Below are positions 17,034-23,816 of a stretch of 43,040 nucleotides of DNA, piece after piece. Below the pieces are notes generated by a model. That model saw only the letters and a list, made by a program, of their open reading frames with translations, did not search any database and was not told the origin of the DNA. The stretch is from Paludibacteraceae bacterium. Lineage in GTDB: Bacteria; Bacteroidota; Bacteroidia; Bacteroidales; Paludibacteraceae. The translations under genes were made by a program, and so were the position numbers. Location of the stretch: assembly GCA_905234835.1 (NCBI GenBank), contig CAJOIZ010000031.1:1-43040 (forward strand). Reading direction: 5' to 3'. The number at the start of each line of letters is the position of its first letter. The stretch's first letter is position 1.

Positions 17034-17128
17034 CAGCAAGTAAATCCCCGTTTAGCAGCAGGTTAATCCCCCTTTAACAGCAAGTAAATCACCCTTTAAC
17101 AGCAAGTTAATCCCCCCTTAACAGCATG
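17029..17128. repeat. 22-bp tandem repeat overlapping the recJ stop codon
   Basis: Units of 22 bp (TTTAACAGCAAGTAAATCCC plus two bases) begin at 17029, 17051, 17073 and 17095, with a decayed fifth from about 17117. The recJ TAA is part of the first unit, and AATCCCG just before it looks like the end of a further unit inside the coding region. Confidence 0.92.
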
Positions 17129-17170
17129 ATTTTCGTGCATTTGCAGTAACATTGCAGCGACCAATCTTAG

Positions 17171-17203
17171 GTGATTCATATGTGATTCGTATGTGATTCA
17201 TAG
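17171..17203. repeat. 11-bp tandem repeat, three copies
   Basis: GTGATTCATAT, GTGATTCGTAT and GTGATTCATAG follow each other directly, about 40 bp beyond the 22-bp array. Confidence 0.9.
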
Positions 17204-17411
17204 GTTACTCCCCTGCCCGCACCGTAGTAATATCAACACCGAACCCTCACTGTAGCCGCTTGCTCTCCTTTCACCTATTGTATAACGCCCTCGGTATTTT
17301 TCGTTTCATTCGCATTCTTGCGAGCGGTAAAACTTTTGTCATCACGGAGAAGAAGTTTATTAATATCCTCCTGCGATTTTTAAGATAGTAAAAGAAAAAT
17401 GCTCTTTTGTA

Positions 17412-17443
17412 TTGCGTATATCCACATTTCTTTTGTATCTTTG
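17412..17443 (+). promoter_or_regulatory. Promoter of the YbjN-kinase/AAA-ClpP operon
   Basis: TTG (17412-17414), a 21-bp spacer and TATCTTTG (17436-17443) fit the consensus. Transcription from about 17450 would give an unusually long 5' leader of about 165 nt. Confidence 0.7.
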
Positions 17444-17616
17444 CCGCCGTAAACCAATTCGTCGCCTGCCTACGCAAAATTCCTTGTCTTGATAATTACG
17501 CGTCTGCTGCATTGGTAACGGAAGTGGAATTTAAGGAAGGTGAATATAAAAGTGATGAACTTGTATAGAATGGTTATAAACAACCAGATATAAACTAACT
17601 TTAAAATTTTACAATT

Positions 17617-17997
17617 ATGACAACGACAGCTGATTTAGTAAAAAATTGGTTAGCCGAGGAAGGCTTCAAGTACACAATCGATGATGATGGCGATTTGCGG
17701 TTCAAGTACCAAGGATTCACGATGTGGGTTACTGTGGACAAAAACGACCCGATTTTCCTCAGAGTGATTATGCCGAACATCTACGATGTGAACGACAATC
17801 GTGACAAAGTTATGGAAGCTATCAACGCTCTTAATGCAGAAATAAAGGCTGTCAAAGGCTTTGTGGTTAGGGATTCTGTATGGGTAAGTATTGAGATGTT
17901 CATCGATTCCAGTCCTGAGGTGGAAGACTTCATTGAGCGTTGCCTTAACATCTTGATTGCAGGTGGACGCAAGTTCCATGAGGAATTGAACAAATAG
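17617..17997 (+). CDS. YbjN-like / type III chaperone-like fold protein
   Basis: This 126-residue acidic protein has no signal peptide or membrane segment. The pattern GFKYTIDDDGDLRFKYQG, then FLRVIMPNIYDV, then a helix (VMEAINALNAEIKAVKGFV) and a final helix (VEDFIERCLNILIAGGRKF) is what I know from YbjN-like proteins, whose fold resembles type III secretion chaperones. It is the first gene behind the promoter at 17412-17443 and lies 28 nt before the kinase-AAA+ gene. A role as adaptor or chaperone for that enzyme is inferred only from position. Its own biochemical function is unknown. Confidence 0.8.
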   Translation: MTTTADLVKNWLAEEGFKYTIDDDGDLRFKYQGFTMWVTVDKNDPIFLRVIMPNIYDVNDNRDKVMEAINALNAEIKAVKGFVVRDSVWVSIEMFIDSSPEVEDFIERCLNILIAGGRKFHEELNK

Positions 17998-18025
17998 ACA
18001 AGGATTTATCAAGAACAAGTTGATT

Positions 18026-19831
18026 ATGGCTATACTGCAAAATAAGGAACATATAGGAAAGTATATGGTGCAGAGTTTGATTAAGTCAAACTTGTACACA
18101 GAAACATATCGTGTGGAGGATGCTGACCAACGGCCGTTCTTCCTTAAGTTGTTTGTCTTGAAGAATATGCCGAATCAACTGATTGACACCCAGACCCGAC
18201 TCGTTCGTGAGATCCAATACTGTAGTGGAATCAATCATAAGAATCTTTTGACTTATGTGGAACACGGAACAGTTGATACGGAGGAGGCAGGTGAGTGTCA
18301 ATATTACGTAACAACCTATCTGACAGGCGACATCCTGTCAGATAGGATTGTGCGTTCACTCAACGGCAAACTGGCGGAATACGAAGCACTGCGTATATTC
18401 AAGGGTATACTCAAGGGATTGGATTCCATACATACCAAGTCCCCTGTACTATGCCACAACGACTTGGATACAAGCAATATCATGATAGCTGACAAACCGG
18501 AAGCCGATCCCGAAATTATTGATTTCGGGCATATAGCGGAACGTTGTAGCGGATATGTCCCGTTCCCGACATCTGACCTCAATCCGCTATATCATGCCAA
18601 TGAAACGGCACAGGGCATCTTTGACGAACAGGGGGATATTTTTTCAGCTTGTGCCGTCTTATATGCTATGCTGACAGGAAAGGATCCTTGGGCGGAGGCT
18701 CCTGTCAAGGCTGAGGCCGATTACAAGGAGAATATGGCCATCTTGAAAGATTTTCGTAAACAGCATCCTCTGAATATTGACACATTGAACCTTGATGAAA
18801 AAACGAAATACATACTACGGCACGGACTTGAACTGAAAAATATTAACCGTTTTGGGTCGATTGACGATGTCCTGAAAGTACTTGACGCAACAGAGACTCA
18901 GGGACAGAACAACCGGTCAGAACAAACTCGACAAACCCGTTCATCCCAACACGAGGAGCTCAATCAGGTAAATATACCCGTTAAACGTGGAGGTGGCAAC
19001 GGATTCAAGGACATTGCAGGTATGGCGGAACTGAAAGAGACACTTCGCAAACAGGTTATCTTTGTGATTCAGAACAAGGAGATAGCCGAACAATACAAGA
19101 TTTTCCCGCCAAACGGAATACTCCTTTACGGACCTCCGGGATGTGGAAAAACGTATTTTGCAGAGAAGTTCGCTGAAGAAACGGGGTTCAACTATATGCT
19201 TGTCAAAGCGTCGGATGTTGCCAGTTCGTGGCAGGACGGACCGCAGCAGAAAGTAAACAATATGTTCGAGCAGGCGGAAAAAAACGCCCCGATAGTTTTA
19301 TGTTTTGATGAGTTTGACTCTGTTGTACCTGATAGGTCTGCATTCTTGCACCAGCACTCTGCGCAAGTGGTTAACGAGTTTCTTACCCAAATGAACAATT
19401 GTTCCAAGAGGGGTATTTTTATTGTTGCAACCAGCAACCGTCCTGATAAAATTGACCCGGCTGTACTCAGAACAGGCAGATTGGATAAACAGATTTTTGT
19501 TCCTCTGCCCGATTATGAGGCGCGCAAAGAGATGTTCGGCCTGTATTTGAATGGTCGACCTCAGGAAGGCGAAATAGATTATGATAAATTGTCGAATATG
19601 ACAGATGGCTTTATCGCAAGTGATATAGCGTATATCGTGAATGATGCGGCTACTATTGCCGCTTATTCAAGAACTAAGATTAGTGCTAAACTGCTGGAAG
19701 ATTCTGTGCATAATACCCATCCTTCAGTCCGTCCTGACAGTATAAAAATGTACGAAGAGATACGGAAAAAAATGGACAGCACCGGCAAACGCAATCTGAC
19801 TGACAGAGTGAAAGTTCAACCATTGCAATAA
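18026..19831 (+). CDS. Fusion of a protein-kinase domain and an AAA+ ATPase
   Basis: The 601-residue protein has two enzyme domains. Residues 10-285 are a protein kinase fold: Lys41 (FFLKLF), Glu62, the catalytic loop HNDLDTSN (144-151; His144, Asp146, Asn151), DFG (167-169) and GDIFSACAVLYAMLTG. The glycine-rich loop and the APE motif are not canonical. A polar linker (about 290-318) leads to an AAA+ domain of the classical (FtsH/Cdc48/Vps4-like) clade: GPPGCGKT (369-376), CFDEFDS (Asp428, Glu429), ATSN (Asn471), LRTGRLDK (Arg482, Arg485), and an aromatic pore-loop candidate Trp402. It lies 8 nt before a ClpP paralogue. I infer a phosphorylation-linked unfoldase feeding ClpP. No IGF-type ClpP-docking loop is obvious. 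A TTG at 18020 is less likely as start. Confidence 0.92.
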   Translation: MAILQNKEHIGKYMVQSLIKSNLYTETYRVEDADQRPFFLKLFVLKNMPNQLIDTQTRLVREIQYCSGINHKNLLTYVEHGTVDTEEAGECQYYVTTYLTGDILSDRIVRSLNGKLAEYEALRIFKGILKGLDSIHTKSPVLCHNDLDTSNIMIADKPEADPEIIDFGHIAERCSGYVPFPTSDLNPLYHANETAQGIFDEQGDIFSACAVLYAMLTGKDPWAEAPVKAEADYKENMAILKDFRKQHPLNIDTLNLDEKTKYILRHGLELKNINRFGSIDDVLKVLDATETQGQNNRSEQTRQTRSSQHEELNQVNIPVKRGGGNGFKDIAGMAELKETLRKQVIFVIQNKEIAEQYKIFPPNGILLYGPPGCGKTYFAEKFAEETGFNYMLVKASDVASSWQDGPQQKVNNMFEQAEKNAPIVLCFDEFDSVVPDRSAFLHQHSAQVVNEFLTQMNNCSKRGIFIVATSNRPDKIDPAVLRTGRLDKQIFVPLPDYEARKEMFGLYLNGRPQEGEIDYDKLSNMTDGFIASDIAYIVNDAATIAAYSRTKISAKLLEDSVHNTHPSVRPDSIKMYEEIRKKMDSTGKRNLTDRVKVQPLQ

Positions 19832-19839
19832 TAATAGAT

Positions 19840-20442
19840 ATGAAGGCGGATATCAAAAATATCTTTTCTCCTTATGTGATAGAGGAACGTAGTTTGAATA
19901 TTACCCATCTTGATGTCTTCTCGCGTCTGATGATGGATCGTATAGTATTCCTCAGTGGTGAAGTGAGTGACGAACTGATGGACACTATTGTGGCTCAGTT
20001 GCTCTTTCTTGATTCGCAGGAACAAGAACCTATTTATATGTACATCAACTCTCCCGGAGGAAGCTGTTACGCAGGACTGGAATTGATTTCGGTGATGCGT
20101 TATATCAAATCTCCGGTTTATACAACGGTCTTGGGAATGGCTGCATCTATGGGAGCTGTGATTGCGTCTTCCGGAGAAAAAGGACACCGTATGGCCCTGC
20201 CTTACTCGCGCATTATGATTCATCAGCCGAGTGCAGGTCTGCAATATGCCACATTCAAGGACACCGAGATTCATCTGCGTGAGATGGAGAGCGTCAAGAA
20301 AGACTTGTATGAGATATTGGCTGCAAATAGCGGCAAGTCAATAGATGAGATTGAAACTCTCTGCGACCGTGACCATTGGATGAATCCTCATGAGGCTATA
20401 AACCTTGGATTCATCGATGGGATTGTGACAAAGAAAAAATAA
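19840..20442 (+). CDS. Divergent ClpP-family serine protease
   Basis: The 200-residue protein is a ClpP paralogue. The catalytic triad can be placed at Ser103 (GMAASMGA), His128 (RIMIHQP) and Asp178 (CDRDHWM), and the oxyanion loop SPGGSCYAG is present, so it should be active. It departs from housekeeping ClpP in the N-terminal loop (EERSLNITHLDV) and after the His strand (SAGLQYATFKDTEI instead of a GQATDI-like stretch). These differences may reflect a dedicated partner. No clpX is next to it. Instead it follows the kinase-AAA+ gene by 8 nt. Confidence 0.93.
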   Translation: MKADIKNIFSPYVIEERSLNITHLDVFSRLMMDRIVFLSGEVSDELMDTIVAQLLFLDSQEQEPIYMYINSPGGSCYAGLELISVMRYIKSPVYTTVLGMAASMGAVIASSGEKGHRMALPYSRIMIHQPSAGLQYATFKDTEIHLREMESVKKDLYEILAANSGKSIDEIETLCDRDHWMNPHEAINLGFIDGIVTKKK

Positions 20443-20481
20443 TGTAATTATTGTCATTTTTCGTATATACCAAAATTGCTG

Positions 20482-20489
20482 TATCTTTG
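20482..20489 (+). promoter_or_regulatory. -7 element upstream of the lipoprotein pair
   Basis: TATCTTTG matches the -7 consensus, 73 nt before the start at 20563. The -33 position (about 20457-20462) reads only TTTTTC. The pair may thus be transcribed both on its own and by read-through from the ClpP gene, since no terminator is seen between them. Confidence 0.6.
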
Positions 20490-20562
20490 CTCCGTAATTA
20501 AACAGATAAATCCTTCTCAAGGATAGTTAACAACTGTTATTCATATTTAAAATCAATTACCT

Positions 20563-21174
20563 ATGCAAAAAAAACATCTTCTTTTTGCACTTGTGTTAGG
20601 GGCGTTTACCCTTATGCAGGTAGGTTGTTCTACGTATTCCTTCACGTCGCGTAGCAACCGCATAAACGCAATTGACATTGAGTCGAACAGGCAGGTTGCA
20701 GACATTGAGGTGCACTACAAAAAGAAAGTCTCCTCTACGTCTGATTTCCAGAAGTTCGCAAGCCAGGCTAAGCAGCAGGCTGTTTACCAGTGTATTATGG
20801 AGCACAACATAGACGTCTTGGTTGACCCCATCTTCGAGGTGGAGCACCGTTCGATGTCCGGTTACCGCGCTACTGTTACCGGATTTGCTGGATACTACAA
20901 GGTAGGTTTGAATGCAATGGACGAGATGGCGCAGAAGAGCTACTCGAAGGAGACGATTGAGAAGTACTTGCTCCTGAACGATCCGAATTTCTATCAGTAC
21001 TACTATCAGAAAGATGAAAAGGGCAATGTGTACAACATCAAATGCGAAACGAAAGTGCAGGAGAAACGCTCTTTCATGACACCTGACCCTGCCAAGAAGA
21101 AATGCAAAGCGCCCAAGAAAGAGCGCAAACAGAAAAAGGAAGGCAATCTCTTCCAAAACATGATGGCTCAATAA
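20563..21174 (+). CDS. Small lipoprotein, paralogue 1
   Basis: The 203-residue protein has a lipoprotein signal with Cys22 (LMQVGCSTY). The mature part begins STYSFTSRSN and contains VDPIFEVEHR and TVTGFAGYYKVG, both shared with the next gene. The tail is strongly basic (KKKCKAPKKERKQKKEG). I know no function for it. The shared core VDPIxxVE...TGFAGYYK is what defines the pair. It may be periplasmic or surface-attached and could be a substrate or sensor partner of the upstream protease, but only position suggests this. Confidence 0.85.
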   Translation: MQKKHLLFALVLGAFTLMQVGCSTYSFTSRSNRINAIDIESNRQVADIEVHYKKKVSSTSDFQKFASQAKQQAVYQCIMEHNIDVLVDPIFEVEHRSMSGYRATVTGFAGYYKVGLNAMDEMAQKSYSKETIEKYLLLNDPNFYQYYYQKDEKGNVYNIKCETKVQEKRSFMTPDPAKKKCKAPKKERKQKKEGNLFQNMMAQ

Positions 21175-21196
21175 ACTCTTAATCACAACTACAATT

Positions 21197-21808
21197 ATGA
21201 AAAACACCAATATTTTTGCAGCAGTGGCTGTACTCGCACTGGCTTTGACCGGTTGCTCCTCTTATACGTTTACTTCTCGTTCCAACATGATTGATAGGGT
21301 TAACATCGAGCAGGCGCCCATGATTGTGGACGTTCGCCCCGATTTCAACAAACGCATTGAGGCTGAATCAAGAAGGCGTCAATCGGCTAATCAGGCTATG
21401 GAGGAAGCCAAATACAATGCTATCGTGGAGAATAAGTGCGATGTCATTGTTGACCCGATTTACAAAGTTGAGAAACAAGGCGGTAAGTACAGAGCTTACT
21501 TGACAGGTTTTGCCGGTTACTATAAGAACGCCCGCACTATCTATGAGGACATTCAGTTGCTCAAGGATGTTAGGAAAGAGGACTTGGAGAAGTATCTTAT
21601 TCTCAAAGACCCGGCTATGGTGGGTGTGATGAATCCTGCGAACAATTCGGAGGTTATCAACATCTATGAAGGTAAGGCTCCCTGTGATAGGAAGGAAGTT
21701 ACTGTTGAAGAACCCCGATTCGAGCCTCGATTTGAGCCTGCTCCCGAGCCGGCACCGGAACCCAAACCCGCTACCAAATCGACATCTTCCAAGAAGCGTA
21801 AGAAATAA
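21197..21808 (+). CDS. Small lipoprotein, paralogue 2
   Basis: The 203-residue lipoprotein has Cys19 in the lipobox (LALTGCSSY) and a mature start SSYTFTSRSN almost identical to its neighbour. It shares VDPIYKVEKQ and YLTGFAGYYKN. It differs in the tail, which has a Pro/Glu-rich spacer (EPRFEPRFEPAPEPAPEPKP) and ends in SSKKRKK. Such a spacer could span the peptidoglycan. It lies 22 nt after paralogue 1, and a strong terminator follows at 21866. Function unknown. Confidence 0.85.
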   Translation: MKNTNIFAAVAVLALALTGCSSYTFTSRSNMIDRVNIEQAPMIVDVRPDFNKRIEAESRRRQSANQAMEEAKYNAIVENKCDVIVDPIYKVEKQGGKYRAYLTGFAGYYKNARTIYEDIQLLKDVRKEDLEKYLILKDPAMVGVMNPANNSEVINIYEGKAPCDRKEVTVEEPRFEPRFEPAPEPAPEPKPATKSTSSKKRKK

Positions 21809-21865
21809 GACCTCACGCCACGTAAACGAAGGTCATGAACCATATAAAAGGTTCTGAACCATACT

Positions 21866-21897
21866 AAGAGAGAGACCGCATTGCAGTCTCTCTCTTT
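21866..21897. terminator. Strong hairpin terminator, probably bidirectional
   Basis: A perfect 11-bp stem, AAGAGAGAGAC with GTCTCTCTCTT, encloses a 9-nt loop. It lies between the convergent ends of the lipoprotein gene (21808) and the ATPase gene (21922). Confidence 0.85.
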
Positions 21898-21921
21898 GCG
21901 TACAATAGGCAGACACTTGAA

Positions 21922-23355
21922 TTACTCTCTGTTAGGCAGGAACAAGTCGTCTAATATTATCTGTTGCACGACTTCGTTAGCATACTCATTGGGTTGCAAG
22001 CCGTAGGGGGTAACAAACGTAATCTGTAGTCCTTTGTTCATTTGCGTCTCAGTCTGAAACGCGAACAGACGGTTTTGCAACTTCTCATATTCCGCTTTCT
22101 TTATTAAGTATGGAGTAGAAGAAAATTTCATTTCACAGACATTCACAATATCATCCGTCCTGTCCAAAATCAAATCTATCTGGGCGGCAGGTTCGAGTTC
22201 TTTACTTCTCCACTGATAGTAATCAACGCTTATGCCGCTTATCCCGAGTCGTTGCTTTATCTGGTTTATATGTTGCATTGCCACACGCTCAAAAGCTAAT
22301 CCTTCCCACGACAACAATGAAGCAGTTCGGCTGTTCTTGCTGAAATACTGTTCCTCTTCACCAATCAATCCACTGAAATGCAAGTGGAAAAGTGTGAACA
22401 TATCTGTCAGCGTGTACAATTCGGAGTTTTGCTTTATCTTCGTACTGTATATTCGGTACGAACGGATAAAATCACAGTTCGTCAGGTTAGCAAGCAGTTT
22501 GGTTAATCGTCCGCCACTGCTTATATGTAACTTTTTCGCTATCTCATCCCTTGTCAAACCTTGCTTATTCTTTGACAGAACATTGATAATCTTAATATAC
22601 GGTTCTGGTGACTTGAACAAAGAGGCAAGTAATCGGTCATACTCGCGACGCAAAAGGCCTGTATGCTTGCTGTATAAGCGATCAAGCGATTGTATTAGGC
22701 TCTCGTTCGGTTGCAGCAAACTCAGATAGTACGGTATGCCTCCGAAGAACATATACGCCTGAGTAATCATCTGCCGCGTCCATTTAAGACCATTTGTTGT
22801 GAGATATTGTTCTGTCTCAGCGAGGTTGAACGGGTGAAGATGGATTTCATACGTAAGACGGTCATGCAGTCCGCCATGACTGTCTATGATATTCTTGATA
22901 ATCCATGACGTTGCGCTGCCGCATACAATGAGTTTGATGTTCGGATGATGTGCCGCCCATGTGTTCCAAAAATGGTCCAATGCAGGTATAAACTCGGAGC
23001 GTTGCGTATCGAAGCAAGGTATTTCGTCTAAAAAGATGACTGTCAATTTACCGGCATCTACATGAGGTTGCAACCCTTCTTGCAGGCGGGCGAACAACTT
23101 CATCCAACTGTCTGTTTCACTTCCGCTCGCACCGATTTTGTCTAATGCTGAACAAAAAGCCTCTTTCTGACGGATGGTCTTGGCGTTTAGCACACCGGAG
23201 GCATAGAAAGACAGTCTGTCACGGAAATGTTCCGTAATCAGATATGTTTTGCCTACACGTCGCCTGCCATAAATGGCAATGAACTCCGCTTTTGTACTTT
23301 GGGTTAAAAGCTCCAGCTGTTGCTGTTCCTCCTTTCTTCCGATAATGCTTGCCAT
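21922..23355 (-). CDS. ATP-binding protein of the archaeal ATPase/DUF234 family
   Basis: The 477-residue protein has an N-terminal P-loop ATPase (Walker A GRRRVGKT at 30-37; Walker B TVIFLDEI with Asp110 and Glu111; sensor LIVCGSATSW). A winged-helix region follows (LTRDEIAKKLHISSGGRLTKLL), then a C-terminal DUF234-like domain with a nuclease-like core (AAQIDLILDR and VCEMKFSS, compatible with a D...E-x-K site). Such ATPases are common in Bacteroidota genomes as accessory genes of unknown role. The opposing orientation to the ClpP cluster argues against one operon. A weak promoter is seen at 23383-23413. Confidence 0.9.
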   Translation of the reverse strand: MASIIGRKEEQQQLELLTQSTKAEFIAIYGRRRVGKTYLITEHFRDRLSFYASGVLNAKTIRQKEAFCSALDKIGASGSETDSWMKLFARLQEGLQPHVDAGKLTVIFLDEIPCFDTQRSEFIPALDHFWNTWAAHHPNIKLIVCGSATSWIIKNIIDSHGGLHDRLTYEIHLHPFNLAETEQYLTTNGLKWTRQMITQAYMFFGGIPYYLSLLQPNESLIQSLDRLYSKHTGLLRREYDRLLASLFKSPEPYIKIINVLSKNKQGLTRDEIAKKLHISSGGRLTKLLANLTNCDFIRSYRIYSTKIKQNSELYTLTDMFTLFHLHFSGLIGEEEQYFSKNSRTASLLSWEGLAFERVAMQHINQIKQRLGISGISVDYYQWRSKELEPAAQIDLILDRTDDIVNVCEMKFSSTPYLIKKAEYEKLQNRLFAFQTETQMNKGLQITFVTPYGLQPNEYANEVVQQIILDDLFLPNRE

Positions 23356-23382
23356 AGTAGTATGTGATTACCAATTACGCTG

Positions 23383-23413
23383 CAAAGGAACACATAGTAT
23401 TTGATATACACAA
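23383..23413 (-). promoter_or_regulatory. Possible promoter of the DUF234-type ATPase gene
   Basis: On the minus strand TTG (23413-23411), a 20-bp spacer and TTCCTTTG (23390-23383) resemble the consensus, with T for A at the second -7 base. Confidence 0.45.
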
Positions 23414-23416
23414 GCA

Positions 23417-23593
23417 TTTTTAGCCAAAATGTGTGTTTTTTGTGCACTTTTGGCTAAAACTGAGTGTTGAGTTTTAGCCAAAGTTGCTATTTTTGATACA
23501 CTTTTGGCTAAAACTGAGTGTTGAGTTTTAGCCAAAGTTGCTATTTTTGATACGCTTTTGGCTAAAACTGAGTGTTGAGTTTTAGCCAAAGTT
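23417..23593. repeat. 54-bp tandem repeat, each unit carrying a hairpin
   Basis: Units begin at 23446, 23500 and 23554, with a partial unit before 23446. In each, TTTGGCTAAAACT and AGTTTTAGCCAAA form a 13-bp inverted repeat around an 8-nt loop. A fourth partial copy (GCCAAAGTTGCTATTTTT) stands alone at about 23697-23716, just before the promoter of the surface-protein gene. The minus-strand open frame through the array is a product of the repeats, not a gene. Confidence 0.92.
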
Positions 23594-23731
23594 ATCTTTT
23601 TTGCCTCTGTATAAAGGAGTGAAACCGCTTTTTGAACGGGCAATGAACAACGAATGAACCGGATCAGACAGGAAAATGACAGATGACAGATGATAGAGCC
23701 AAAGTTGCTATTTTTTTTGAAAAATATTCGG

Positions 23732-23759
23732 TTTGATGGGATAATTTGCAATAACTTTG
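23732..23759 (+). promoter_or_regulatory. Promoter of the DUF285-repeat surface protein
   Basis: TAACTTTG (23752-23759) matches the -7 consensus. TTTG at 23732-23735 is 16 bp upstream, a shorter spacing than usual. The leader to 23817 would be about 50 nt. Confidence 0.55.
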
Positions 23760-23816
23760 CCGCGGCTCAACAAATCACAGCCGGACAACACAGGACATAC
23801 ATAAACAACAAACAAT

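Larger units (their letters stand above)
17034..17616. other. Intergenic region between recJ and the YbjN-like gene
   Basis: These 583 bases hold the two repeat arrays (17029-17128, 17171-17203), an AT-rich stretch, a promoter at 17412-17443 and a leader of about 165 nt. Within the leader one plus-strand frame is open from about 17430 to a TAG near 17565, ending in EVEFKEGEYKSDELV. It has no ATG start and could be a decayed gene end or chance. Confidence 0.5.

Noticed and set aside
17029..17128. CRISPR-like or iteron array after recJ
   Set aside because: Units are head to tail without spacers, and no replication or cas gene is adjacent.
18020..18025. TTG start two codons before the kinase-AAA+ ATG
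   Set aside because: An ATG follows at 18026 and there is no ribosome-binding sequence to favour TTG.
23417..23593. CRISPR array
   Set aside because: Units are directly adjacent and alike over the full 54 bp, so there are no unique spacers, and no cas genes are near.
23368..23751. Minus-strand 127-codon frame with repeated LAKTQHSVLAKS
   Set aside because: The 54-bp repeats (a multiple of three) keep the frame open; the peptide has no other protein character.
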